DNA of 64,000 nucleotides from Odobenus rosmarus divergens (Eukaryota; Chordata; Mammalia; Carnivora; Odobenidae). Below are positions 33,453 to 44,589 of the stretch, in pieces (position 1 is the stretch's first letter; every line of letters starts with the position of its first letter). The stretch is taken from the NCBI RefSeq assembly GCF_000321225.1, contig NW_004450477.1:3492779-3556778 (forward strand), given 5' to 3'. Both the position numbers and the translations under genes were made by a program. The notes under the pieces were generated by a model. The model was not told the origin of the DNA, made no database searches, and saw only the letters and a list, made by a program, of their open reading frames with translations.

Positions 33453-33970
33453 CGATATAGATAGCAGCAACATGGGGAGTCCCCACTTTATATATTCAGT
33501 GACACTCTGGCTCTGTGTTAATTTACCATTGGACCTTGATTTTCTTTAGGAAGATCTTCAACCACAGTCTTTAACTGACTACTATATTTTTTTTTTTATT
33601 TCCAGTGAATTTATAGGTCTTTGGCACCTTGGATTGGATTAGCCTTGGTTCTAAAATTTTGTGTTGTATTCACAGTTCAGTTGCAAGGTGTTTTTTGGCA
33701 TAGAAACATAACCTCATAATGTCTTTCTCATCTTATGCCAGATTTTTGAAGCTTCAAAAATACATGCTTCAGTGAAATCAAAAGATGGATTATAGATCTA
33801 GGAATGGCTCTGAATGGTCTACAATGTAAGGAAGAGATAACAGTTAACTAACGCAAATTTCTGTGTTTTAATCCCACAAATGCCTCGTGAATTATAATCA
33901 TTTCTTCAGTAGATGTATGTTAAGCCTTTTCTCTGTGTACATTCCCATGGAAGGCAATTCTGGGGATTCA
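33453..33970. other. Non-coding, no recognised repeat
   Basis: Contains two acceptor-like sites (GATTTTCTTTAG near 33549 and TTTTTATTTCCAG near 33605) but no open frame with a matching donor. Confidence 0.35.
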
Positions 33971-33974
33971 GAAA

Positions 33975-35018
33975 GGAACAGCAAAAGAAACCATCAACAA
34001 AACAAAAAGGCAAAGGTATTTGCAAATGATATATGCAATGAGAGGGTAATATCCAAAAGACAAGAAGAAATTTATAACCCAACAACAAGAAGAACACAAA
34101 TAATCTGATTAAAAATGGGCAGAGGACCTGAATAGACATTTTCCAAAGAAGACATACCGATGGCCAATAGACATATGAAAAGATGCCCAATATCACTAAG
34201 CATCAGCGAAATGCAAAACAAAACCATGTGTGAGAGATCACCTCACACCTGTCAGAACGGCTAAAATCAAAAAGACAAGAAATAACAAGTGTTAGCAAGG
34301 ATGTGGAGAAAAGGGAATCCTTGTGCACTCTTTGTGGGAATGTAAATTGGCACAGCCACTATGGAAAACAGTATGAAGTTTTCTCAAAAAATTAAAAATA
34401 GAACTACCATATGATCCAGTAATTCCACTACTAGGTATTTACTGTCAAGGAGGAAGAATTTTCTCTGCCTTTCAATATCCTCCTAGTTGGACTAAGAATC
34501 AAATTTACATGAAACAGATTAATGGGAGAAAATCAAATTTAATACTGTACATACAGGGATTCCACACGTACATGGAAATTCCAAAGAACAGTGAGGCAGC
34601 AAGATGCTTATAGGAGCTGAGGAGAGGGTAGAGTCTGAGGAAACAAAGGGGAGAAAGACCAGGAAGGTGAAAGGAGATGTTTAGAAAGCAAACGTTGCCT
34701 TATTATGCAGATATGTTTCTTAGATAAAGAGGAATCTCTGTTAATAGCTCTCTTCCTGGTACAGGCATGCTTTTGAGGGGAAGGTAGAGACCTACCTGAA
34801 TCTTCTGGGTTTTGATCATTTTTAACTGAAAACTGTCTTCATGCCAAAGTGGCCCATCTTGGGGCAGCCTGCCCTTGGCCCCTACATTATCCAAAGAAAG
34901 CCAAAACATGAATTCAAAAAGATACATGCACTCCTATGTTTATTGCAGTGTTATTTACAATAACCAAGATATGGAAGCCAAGATGAATGAATAAAGAAAA
35001 TGTGATACATATATGTAT
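33975..35018 (+). mobile_element. LINE-1 fragment interrupted by an LTR
   Basis: Plus-strand ORF2 text from AACAGCAAAAGAAACCATC through AAAATGGGCAGAGGACCTG and CCACTACTAGGTATTTAC, resuming at ATCCAAAGAAAGCCAAAAC after the 34443-34886 insert and ending near GATACATATATGTATG. Frames are broken; 33887-34108 covers only a fragment. Confidence 0.75.
34443..34886. mobile_element. Solo LTR-like insertion (TG...CA)
   Basis: A 444-bp block begins TGTCAAGGAGGAAG, ends GCCCCTACA, and cleanly interrupts L1 text. The four bases outside are TTAC on the left and TTAT on the right, a near-match to a 4-bp duplication as left by class I (ERV1-like) LTRs. There is no internal retroviral sequence next to it, and no clear AATAAA. 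Family not identified; an old endogenous retroviral LTR is the best reading. Confidence 0.6.
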
Positions 35019-35020
35019 GT

Positions 35021-35115
35021 AACTTGCTTAAGAAATCACAGCTATGAGAACTTACACCTAGAGCCCAGTTCTATCTGACACTAAAGCTAATATTCTAAAC
35101 TACTAGGCTGCCCTA
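35021..35115 (+). mobile_element. MIR 3' part
   Basis: AACTTGCTTAAGAAATCACAG, GAGCCCAGTTCTATCTGACAC and CTAATATTCTAAACTACTAGG follow the MIR order for the region after the conserved core. Confidence 0.7.
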
Positions 35116-35119
35116 ACTA

Positions 35120-35585
35120 CCTACCCCTCAGGGTTAGACTCCTCTCTTTCTTATGCCATGCACATCTAAGTTATGTCTTTTCTGCCTCTGAAGTATCTAT
35201 TGTCTTTCAGAGACCATTATTCTACCTAGCACACCTAAGGGGTTTGGCATACTCCCATAAATAAATTATTCACTAGGATGGCCACATCTTTTGGAGCCAG
35301 GGCCCTTTGCATAGTATATGCTAGTAAATTATCATTCATTTTTAGTGACCTTCCTTACCTCATCCCCTTCATGATCCTTCATTCCCTTCTTACAAGCTTA
35401 TCAGCTCACTATAGCACTTTGCATATACTGTCATCAGAACACCTGCCACATTATGTATTCATTATTGGGCTGGCTATTTCTTCTGGTTTACCTGTAAACA
35501 TTCAAAGATAGTCACTTATTCATCTGTATACTCTTATTACCAAACACGGAATTGACACATAGTAGGCTCTCAGATCATCTTTAAT
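35120..35585 (+). mobile_element. LINE-2-like fragment (weak)
   Basis: GACCTTCCTTACCTCATCCCC and AATTGACACATAGTAGGCTCTC resemble L2 3' text, but similarity is low. The 77-codon frame at 35278-35511 lies in it and is unsupported. Confidence 0.45.
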
Positions 35586-35589
35586 GGGA

Positions 35590-37434
35590 TATACAGAAAT
35601 AAAATTTGTATTGATGATTTTGGAGTGGGAAAATAGATGGATCTAACAGCATATGGAATATTATCATTTTTGAAATTTTACTCTTTAAACTTTTTCCAGA
35701 ATATTTTGTTTATCAACAGGTCCATCTCTGGGGAATATAAAGATCTAGTTGGGACATTTAGGAAAATTATTTTTAAGAGTTCTAAGCGGAAGGGTTATGT
35801 GCCATCTGGCTTTACATTCATTGGTAGCCAAGTATGCACAGAAGTGGTAACTAGAAACTCTCACAAGAAACCATGAATCCTTTCTTTACAAATAGCAGGT
35901 GGAAAATAAATACTAACTCAGTGGCCCTCCTTTTGCTACTTGAATTACTTAGCACATCAGTGGATCCATAATATTCCATTTACAGACCAAGCAGACCATT
36001 TTTGCTAGATTGATTCATTGACATGAACAGCTAAAACAAGTTAAAATCCATCATCATATCCCTGCATTAATTTCAAAATGAATTTACTTGGTGTTAAATG
36101 GACATTTGTTTTTATTGTCTCAAAGATTGGGCTTTTCCTCCAGTAAAGCAGAATAATGTATCTATATGGTGTTCTAACTTGAACAGTACATAAAGATTGG
36201 TAAATAAGGCCCCATTAAAAATACTTATAATGTAAGTAACATGAGTCCCAGTAGCATTTCTAATGTCCATTAATGCTTATTCTGAGGATCAGAGCTCATT
36301 TTACTGAGCCATTTAGTCAAACCGTGTGATTATTTAGAAAGTTAATTCATGCATACTAAAATCTAGCTTAAGTAATGCAGAGGGTAGGAGGTAAAACTCT
36401 ATGGAGACGGTAGTCCTTTTTGTTATTTAATGATCAGCCATAATTAACTTGCAAATTTGAAATAATTAGAACAAATTAAAGGTATTTAACTTTGCCTCCC
36501 TAAAGAAAAATTCAAATTGCACCAAATGCAGCTTTAAATTATTCAAATCTCAGAGGTCTGGGCTAGATTTTTTTTTATAATGCCTTTTCTATGATGAGAA
36601 TACCAATCTGCTTTTTGTCAGAAGGCATCCTATCAAGTAATTGTTCTTTGTGTTTAATAAATGACAGCTATTATTCCTTGTAAAAGTATTCCAGTCTCCC
36701 AAGACTACATCAGCATTTCCATGGCATTTTAATTCAATAAAACAAAAGGTTAATGTTTTTCTACTTTTTAAGGAATGCAAATACAAGTGGTATTCAGTTG
36801 GTCCTGAGTGACATTTAATATTTGCCATTCAGGCTCAGACAGACTATCGCGATATGAGATTTGGGCAAAATAGCGAGAACAGTTCAGAGAGCTTTGGATT
36901 ATTAGAATTTTATTGAACTTGAAGAACTGAAAATGTTTTGCATTTCCCCATCCTAAGTCAGGGCTACTCAGTTTCCCATTTACTATGTTATAATATTAAA
37001 ATATGGATAAAATGTTAGTAACTTAAGAGTGACTCCGTGCAGCAGTCCTAAATGCCACAAGTAACCTCTTTTCTGTTACTGTCTTGAATTTGATAATTTT
37101 ACCATCACTTTAACAGCGCCAACAGATGCTAAATAAGAACAGAAAACCATTCCTAATAATTTCATCACATCAGTGAATGATGTTGTCCTATATTAGTTAT
37201 AGCCCCTCAATGAATTTTGTACACATTTCATCTGAACTGTATAAAGTGATAAGAAACACTGATCATCTGACAATTAGGTTTTGACTTATTAATAAATGGT
37301 AAAAAATACATGGTCAGTGAATCTTTTTTCTTTTACTAGTCAGGTCTCTGTTTTGGAAATAACATATAGTTATTGATTTTTATATATCGCAGTATATCTT
37401 AAAGTTTATTTGGTAAAATTTTCTCTGCTGTTTC
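35590..37434. other. Longest repeat-poor stretch; possible conserved non-coding DNA
   Basis: About 1.8 kb without a SINE, L1 or other repeat that I can name. It is AT-rich but not low-complexity, with many TAATTA/AATTAA motifs (CATAATTAACTTGC, GAAATAATTAGAAC) and a rare palindromic TCGCGA in ACTATCGCGATATG near 36846. Frames at 35637 and 36589 (79 codons each) have no splice context. Confidence 0.4.
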
Positions 37435-37972
37435 TTTCAACTTTATTTTTAATCAACTTTATTGACATATAATTTACACTTAGTAAAATGTACACATCAA
37501 GTTAGTGTGTTTTAACAAGTAGATATACTTGTGTATCTAACATCCCAATTAATATAGGAAGTATCCATCACCCAGAAAGTATTTTGTGCCACTTTGCAGT
37601 AAGTCCCCAGACAAATCCTCGGCCCAGGCAACCAGTGATCTGATTTCTGTCACTCAAGATAGTTTTAAATGTTATAAATCTTCATCTAAATGAAATCATA
37701 CTGTATGCATATATATGGCATCTTTTGCTCACCATATTTTTTAGATATGTTTATATGTTGCTGCATATAACATTAGTTCATTACTTTTTTATTCCTGAGT
37801 AGTAGTTCATTGTATAAATTATACCACAACTTGTTTATCAATTCATTTATTGATGGGCATTTAGATTGTTTCCAGATTTGACAGGGAGGGGGAAAAAACT
37901 GAGCTGCTATAAACATTTCTGTAGAAGTCTCTTAACAGGCATGTTTTCTTACTCTTAAGTAAATACCTAGGA

Positions 37973-38008
37973 ATTGAATTACTATATCATATTGAATTAC
38001 TATATCAT
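37973..38008. repeat. Perfect 18-bp tandem duplication
   Basis: ATTGAATTACTATATCAT occurs twice back to back (37973-37990 and 37991-38008), immediately before the SINE remnant at 38009. Confidence 0.95.
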
Positions 38009-38177
38009 TTTGCGTACACGCAAGTGCAGAAGGGGCAGAGGGAGAGGGAGAGAGAGAATCTCAAGCAGGCTCCATGCCCTGCACGACAACGTGGGGCTTG
38101 ATCTCACGACCCTGAAATCTTGACCTGAGCCAAAATCAAGAGTCAGCTGCTTAACTGACTGAGCAATCCAAGCCCTC
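38009..38177 (-). mobile_element. Can-SINE lacking its A-tail
   Basis: GAAGGGGCAGAGGGAGAGGG, AATCTCAAGCAGGCTCCATG, ATCTCACGACCCTGAAATC, and head CTGACTGAGCAATCCAAGCCC. No T-rich tail precedes it, and the head is degraded (AGCAATCC for the usual AGCCACCC). No matching duplication on its right side. Confidence 0.8.
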
Positions 38178-38832
38178 TATTTTAACTATACGTGAAACTG
38201 CTAAATTATTTTCCAAAATGATAGACTTTACAGTCCCGCCAGAAAAATACCGGAGTTCTATTTGCTCCTCATCACTGCCAAAGCTTGGTATGGTCCACCT
38301 TTTTCATTTTAACCATTTTAGTGGATGTGGAATGGTATCTCATTGTGATTTTTGTATACTGATGACTAATGATAATGTGCGTCTTTTAATGTTGTTTATT
38401 GGCCATTCATTCAAAAGTATCTGTTCAAATATTTTGACCATTTTTAATTGGGTAAACAACCCAAGTATTGAACATACAATTATTTGTATATTTGTCTATA
38501 TATCCTTTATCAATATATATTGTGATTATTTTCTCCCTGTGTATGACTTTTTATTTCCTTAATGGTGTTTTTGAAGAACAGGACTTTTCATTGATGAAGG
38601 TTAAAAAGATATTCTCCTATGTTTTCTTATGAGAGTTGTACAGTTTTCACTGTTACATTTAAGTGTGATTTATTTCATATACACCCTCATGTGTAGTGTG
38701 ACGTAGAGTTCAAGTTTCATTTTTTTCTATACAGATACCCAGTTTTTCTAACACCATTTGTAAGAAACAAAAAACAAAACTATTTTTTCTTCACTGAATT
38801 GTCTGATGCCTTTACAAAAGTCAATTGCATAT

Positions 38833-38850
38833 GTACACACACACACACAC
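38833..38850. repeat. (CA)n microsatellite, short
   Basis: A CA run of about nine units inside antisense L1. Confidence 0.85.
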
Positions 38851-40214
38851 TCACATACACATTCGTGGGTTTCTATTCCATTGATCTATCATCCCATTGA
38901 TAAGAATGTCCATTCTTATGTCAGTGTGACACGGTCCCTACTACTTTAGCTTTATAGTAAATTAATGAATCTTTAAATCAGATAGTGTATGTCTTCAACT
39001 TTGTATTTCTTGTTAAAAATCTCTTTTGGTTATTCTAGGTTCTTTTGTTTACATTTTAGATTAAGTTTACCAGTTTCTATTAAAGAAGTAGAAATATGAT
39101 TAGATCAGTTTGGGGTAGAATTGGCATCCTAAAAACACTGAATTTTCTAATCCATGAACATAGTGTACCTCTTCATTTATTTAGGTCTTTTTAAATTTAA
39201 CTCAGTAATACTATGTAGTTTTCAGTGTAACAGTCTTGCACACTTTTCACTGAACTTATTGGTGGTATGTAAAAAGAGTATTGATTTTTGAATATTTACC
39301 TTTATATAACAGTCTTGATAAATGCACATATTCTAGCAGGGTTTTTGTTTTGGTTTGGTTTCTTGGTTTTTTGTTTTGTTTTGTTTTGAGGATTTGGGGG
39401 GTTTTTTGGTAGACTCCTAGGATTTTCAAGTTCACAGTCACATTGTCTGAATAGTAGCTTTATATATGCCTTTCCAAGCTTTATGCCATTTGTTTCTTAT
39501 TCTTGCCTTATTGCATTGGCTAGAACTTCCAATAAAATATTGAATAGAAGTGGTTAAAGAAGACATCCTTGCTTTGTGCTCAAGGAAAAGACATTCAATA
39601 ATTTGCCAATAAATATTATGTTAAATATAGGTTTTTGGTAGACGCTCTTTATCAGATTGAAATAAGTTCCCTTTTTTGCCTAGTTTCCTGAGAATTTTTA
39701 CCAGGATTTTACCAAATGCTTTTTCTGCATTTATTGATAGAATCATCTGGTTTTGCTGCTTTATTCTTTTAATGTGATGATTTACATGGATTTATTTTTG
39801 AATGTTAGGCCAACATTGCATTTTGGAAAAATACTCATTTGGCCATGATGTAGTACGTTTTTATATATTGCTGGATTTGATTTGCTAATATTTAGTTGAG
39901 GACTCTTATGTCTATGTTCATGAGGGATACTAGTTTGTAATATTACTTTATTTTAACAATTTAATCAGCTTTTGGTATCACACAGTAACATAAAATGAGA
40001 TGAGAAATGTTCCCTCCTATTTACTGAAAGCTTGTGTAAGATTAGTAATATTTCTTCATTAAATATGATAAAATTTACAAGTGAAGCTATCTGGTCAGTT
40101 TTCTTTGTGGGAATGTTATGAATTCCATTTCTTTAATATAGAGCTATTCATATTTTCTGTTTCTTCTTGAGTCAGTTTTAACAAGTTATATTTTTCAAGA
40201 AATGTGTGCATTTT

Positions 40215-40548
40215 GGGCAGAAGACATGAATGGACATTTTTTCAAAAATATCAAGATGGCTAACAGACACATGAAAAGATGTTCAACATCACTCATCGTC
40301 AGGGAAATACAAATCACACCTGTCAGAATGGCTAAAATTAACAGTATGGAGGTTCCTCAAAAAGTTAAAAATAGAACTACCTTGCGACCCAGAAATTGCC
40401 CCACTAGGTATTTACCCAAAGGATACAAAGATTCAAAGGGGCACATGCATCCTGATGTTTATAGCAGCATTATCAACAATAGCCAAACTATGGAAAGAGC
40501 CCAAGTATCCATTGACTGAAGAATGGATAAAGATGTAGTGTATATGTG

Positions 40549-40595
<47 letters not shown>

Positions 40596-41007
40596 TGAAA
40601 TGTTACTCGGCCATCAAAAAGAATGAAATCTTGCCATTTGCAACAACATGGAGGTAGAGTGTATTATGCTAAGTGAAATAAGTTGGTCAGAGAAAGACAA
40701 ATACCATATGATTTCACTCATATGTGGACTTTAGGAAACAAAATAGATTAACATATGAGAAGGGGGAGAAAAGAGAGAGAGAGAGAGGGAAGCAAGCCAT
40801 AAGAGATTCTTAATGATAGAGAACAGACTGAGGGTTGATGATGGGAGGTGGGTAGTGATGGGCTTAATGGATGATGGGCATTAAGGAGGGCACTCGTGAT
40901 GAGCACTGGGTGTTATATGTAAATGATGAATCACTGAATTCTATTCCTGAAACCAATATTACACTGTATGTTAACTAACTAGAGTTTAAATAAGAATTTG
41001 GTGGGGG
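40215..41007 (+). mobile_element. LINE-1 insertion with perfect 18-bp target duplication
   Basis: AAGAAATGTGTGCATTTT flanks it (40197-40214 and 41008-41025). Inside is a 5'-truncated ORF2 end with an internal deletion near 40342 (from the KINS region straight to ATGGAGGTTCC), then 3' UTR text (GAGGGTTGATGATGGGAGG, GAGCACTGGGTGTTATATG). The expected A-tail is replaced by AATTTGGTGGGGG. The (CA)n tract at 40552-40596 sits where the ORF2 stop region should be. The frame 40202-40519 spans the deletion. Confidence 0.95.
40552..40596. repeat. (CA)n microsatellite in L1
   Basis: About 16 uninterrupted CA units followed by TATACACACAC. Likely length-variable. Confidence 0.9.
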
Positions 41008-41693
41008 AAGAAATGTGTGCATTTTATCCCATTTCAATTATTGAATATAATGGCATAGTTACTCATGAATATCTTTAATATTCTTTTACTATCTGTAGAA
41101 TCTATAGTGATATCTTCTTTCTGATTCCTAAGATTCATAAATTGAGTTTTTTCTTTTTAATAGTTTGTCTTGGTAGAGATTTATCAATTTTATTAATATT
41201 TACAAAGGCTCCACCTTTGTGTTTCTTCTATTTGTCTATTTCATGAACTTCTACTCTATTGTTTCCTTTCTTCTACTTACTTTATATCTAGTTTGCTCTT
41301 CTTTTTCTAGCTTTATAAAATGTCTTATTATATCAGTGATTTTAAACTTTTCTTAACTAATATAAGCATTTAAGTTATTTTCCCTCTAAGCACTGCTTCT
41401 GTATCCCTCAAGTCTTGATAAGTTATATTTTCATTATCATTCATTTCAAAATATTACTAATTTCACTTGGGATTTTCTTAACCTATGGATTATTTAGAAG
41501 CATGTTACATAACTTTCAAATACTTGAGATTTTTCTAGATAACTCGGTTTTTATTTTTAATTTAACTCCATTGTGGTAAGATTACATACTCCGTAAGCTT
41601 TCATTGTTTTGAAATATACTGAAATTTATTTTATGGTTCAACATATCTATCTTGGTCATATTCCATGTGTACTTTTTAAAAATGTATATTCTG

Positions 41694-41803
41694 GGGGTGC
41701 CTGGGTGGTTCAGTTGGTTAAGCATCTGATTCTGAATATCAGCTCAGGTCTTGATCTCGGTCATGACTTCAAGCCCTGCATTGGGCATGGAGCCTACTTT
41801 AAA
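41694..41803 (+). mobile_element. Short Can-SINE variant without pyrimidine tract
   Basis: Only 110 bp: GGGTGCCTGGGTGGTTCAGTTGG, CTTGATCTCGGTCATGAC, GCATGGAGCCTACTTT and A8. The CT-rich section is absent rather than eroded. Perfect 16-bp duplication AAAAATGTATATTCTG (41678-41693 and 41804-41819). Confidence 0.93.
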
Positions 41804-42798
41804 AAAAATGTATATTCTGCTGTGGAGTATAATATTCTGTACATGGCAGTTAAGTCAATTTGATTAATAATGTTCAATTCTTCTTTAGCCTACTGAATTT
41901 TTATCTTTTTTTCCTATCAGTTGATAATAAGAGGACATTAAAATCTCCAAATATGATTGTGATTTTCTCTACTTTTTCCTTTAGTCTTATCAAAGTTACT
42001 CCTTGTATTTTGAAACTCTATTTCAGATGCATATGTATTTAGGATTGTTATGTGTGTCTGATGATTTTCCACTTTAATCACAATGGCATATTTCTCTTTA
42101 TCTCTAGTAGTACTTTTTTTCTTAATGACTGTTCTATTTAATATTATGTAACCACTCCAATTTTCCATGTGCACTATTTACATGGCACATCTCCTTCCAT
42201 CTATCCTTTTATGTCAATTTATTTATTCTTTCATATTTAAATTGTGACTCTTGTAAACTACATATGGTTTAGGTTCTGCATTTTCCTATCTCTAGTCTGA
42301 TAATCTCTTCCATTTGACTTGAGTGTTTAATTCATTTAAATTTAATTTAATAATACCTTCAGATTTAGATCTAACGTTTTGCTTTTAATTCTTCCTTTCT
42401 ATTAATTACATCTATTCTTTGTTACTCTGTTTCTTCATTTCTATTTTTTGAGGGGATTGGGGGAAAAATAAATTTTTTTCCATTTTCTTTTTTAATCCCT
42501 CTATTATTTCATTTGCTATCCCTTTTTTGCATTTTCTTTAGGGAATTCTGTAGGGACTTCAGTATGTTTCCTTAATTTATTAAAGTCTATGTGGTACTAA
42601 TATTGTGCCATTTTATGTAGAATGTAAGAACTTTTCTATTGCATAGCTTATTTACTTTCTTATTCTTTGCAATATTATTGTCATATACATTACAGCTTAG
42701 TACATTATAATCCCATGATACAGTGTTATCTTTTTGCTGTAAACATTTATATATCTTTTAATGACATTGAGAGAAACATAAGAATATATAGACTTTTA

Positions 42799-42993
42799 GG
42801 GCCACCCAGTTAAGCATCTGACTCTTGGTTTCAGCTCAGGTCATGATCTTGTGGTTGTGACATGGAGCCCTACATTGGGCTCTATGCTCTGTGAGGAGTC
42901 TCCTCCAGATTCTCTCTCCCTTCCCCTCCACACCTCCCCCCCATCATGCTCTCTGTCTCTCTAAAGTAAATAAAAATAAAATCTTAAAAAAAA
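42799..42993 (+). mobile_element. Can-SINE (older subtype, 5' end eroded)
   Basis: Starts GGCCACCCAGTTAAGCATC without the usual CCTGGGTGG. Then CTCTTGGTTTCAGCTCAGG, CATTGGGCTCTATGCTC, CCCTCCACACC and AAATAAAAATAAAATC. Only a short AAGAATA duplication (42780-42786 and 42993-42999) can be proposed. Confidence 0.85.
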
Positions 42994-43181
42994 AGAATAC
43001 TTTTATATTTATTCATTTATGTACTATTTCTGATGCTTGTCATTTCTTTCTATAGATCCAGGTTTCCATCTTGTGTCATTTTCCTCCAACTTGAAAAACA
43101 CTTTAATATTTCTTGTACTGCAAGTCTACTGACAACAGATTTTCTCTTTTTTATCTGAAAATGTTATTTCTCCTTCATTTT

Positions 43182-43376
43182 GTTTATTTTTTTAAATTTA
43201 TTTATTTTTGAGAGAGAGTGTGTGAGAAGGGGGGAGGGGCAGAGAGAGAATCCCAAGCAGGCTCTATGCCCAGCTCAGGGTAGAGCCCAAACGGGGGGTT
43301 CAATCTCATGACTGCGAATGACCTGAGCCAAAACAAAGAGTCAGAGGCTCAACCAATTAAGCCACTCAGGCGCCCG
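43182..43376 (-). mobile_element. Can-SINE
   Basis: TTTTTTTAAATTTATTTATTTTTG, GAGAGTGTGTGAGAAGGGGGG, and head AATTAAGCCACTCAGGCGCCC. Perfect 16-bp duplication ATTTCTCCTTCATTTT (43166-43181 and 43377-43392). Confidence 0.95.
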
Positions 43377-44589
43377 ATTTCTCCTTCATTTTTGAAGGAT
43401 ATTTTCATGAGATGCAGAATTATGGGATGACAGGGTTTTTTTTTTCTTTCAGTACTTTAAAGATACTGTTCTACTTCCTCTTGCCATCCTTGTTCTGATA
43501 AGAGGTTACTGTCACTACACTATTCTTCTTTATGTAATTGACATGTTTATCTAGTTGCTTTAAAGATTGTCTTTATCTTTGGTTTTCAACAGTTTGTCTA
43601 TAATCTATAGGTCAACATTTTTCATCAAATTTGGGAAATATTCTGTCATTATTTCTTTAAAGTATATTTTTTCAAATATTTTTTCTATCTCATTCTCAGT
43701 CTTTTTTTCTGCAACTTCAGTTATGTTTGTTAGACAGCTTAATACTGTCTACAAGATCCCTGAGACTCTCATCTTCTTTCTTCAACCACTTTTTTACTCT
43801 GTGTTCTTCAAATTGGGTCATTTCTATTGATTATTGGGTCTTTCATCTCCTTTTTTCCAGTTTTTGTTTTAATCACTGTAATTTTTAGCTCTAGATTTTT
43901 CATGTGGTTCTTTTCTAGAATCTCTGTTTCTCTCTGCTATGACTCTCCGTCTCTTCCTTCATTAAGACTGTGTTTTCCTTTATATCCATCAACATATTTT
44001 TAATAGCTGATTTAAATGAAGTTTCTATCTGCCCAAGTCCAACATCTGGGCCATTTTTGGTTAATTTTAATTGATTTTTTTTTCCTTAACTGTGGGTCAA
44101 ACTTTGTCTTTTTTGTGTTTGGCTATTTGAATTATATCCTGTGTATTATGGATGATGCATTTAGAGATGTGGATTTTATTATCAGTCTCTGAAGAGTGTT
44201 GATATTTGTTCTTTCTCAGCAACTTAGTTACTTGCTAGTCACCTGGAACTTGGATAGGTTTGGTTATATGCTTTGTGAGGACAGATCTCTGGAAAGTCGG
44301 GTGTTTTCCAAGCCCCTCTAAATTGGTAAGACTCAATCTCCAAACTCTTTCCTCCCTATGTATTTTGTCATAGCTTGGTTTTAAGCTTTGTTAGAGGTTT
44401 ATAATAAACATTTGTCTAGGATGTGAACCTTTTGTTGTCTCAGCTAAAGTCAAGGACATTAACAGTACCTCTTCATTCTCCGCCAGAACTCCTGAGTTCT
44501 CCCAGCATTGTCCAATTTTTAGTACTTCCATATTTCTATTTTGCTTTCAACTTTCTAGCATCCATTCTTTGGTAAGTCTTGCAGTGGAG

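Larger units (their letters stand above)
37435..44570 (-). mobile_element. Nearly complete ancient LINE-1 (L1M-type)
   Basis: Antisense L1 from its 3' UTR (ATCAACTTTATTGACATATAATTTAC at 37452) through ORF2 C-terminus (38220-38760), RT (39000-40196 and 41026-41600), endonuclease (41300-42770), ORF1 and 5' region (43000-44570, with TAAAGTATATTTTTTCAAATA and TCTGAAGAGTGTTGATATTTG). Roughly 6 kb remains after subtracting five nested insertions. Every frame is riddled with stops; for example, 38218-38562 is antisense only. Confidence 0.75.
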
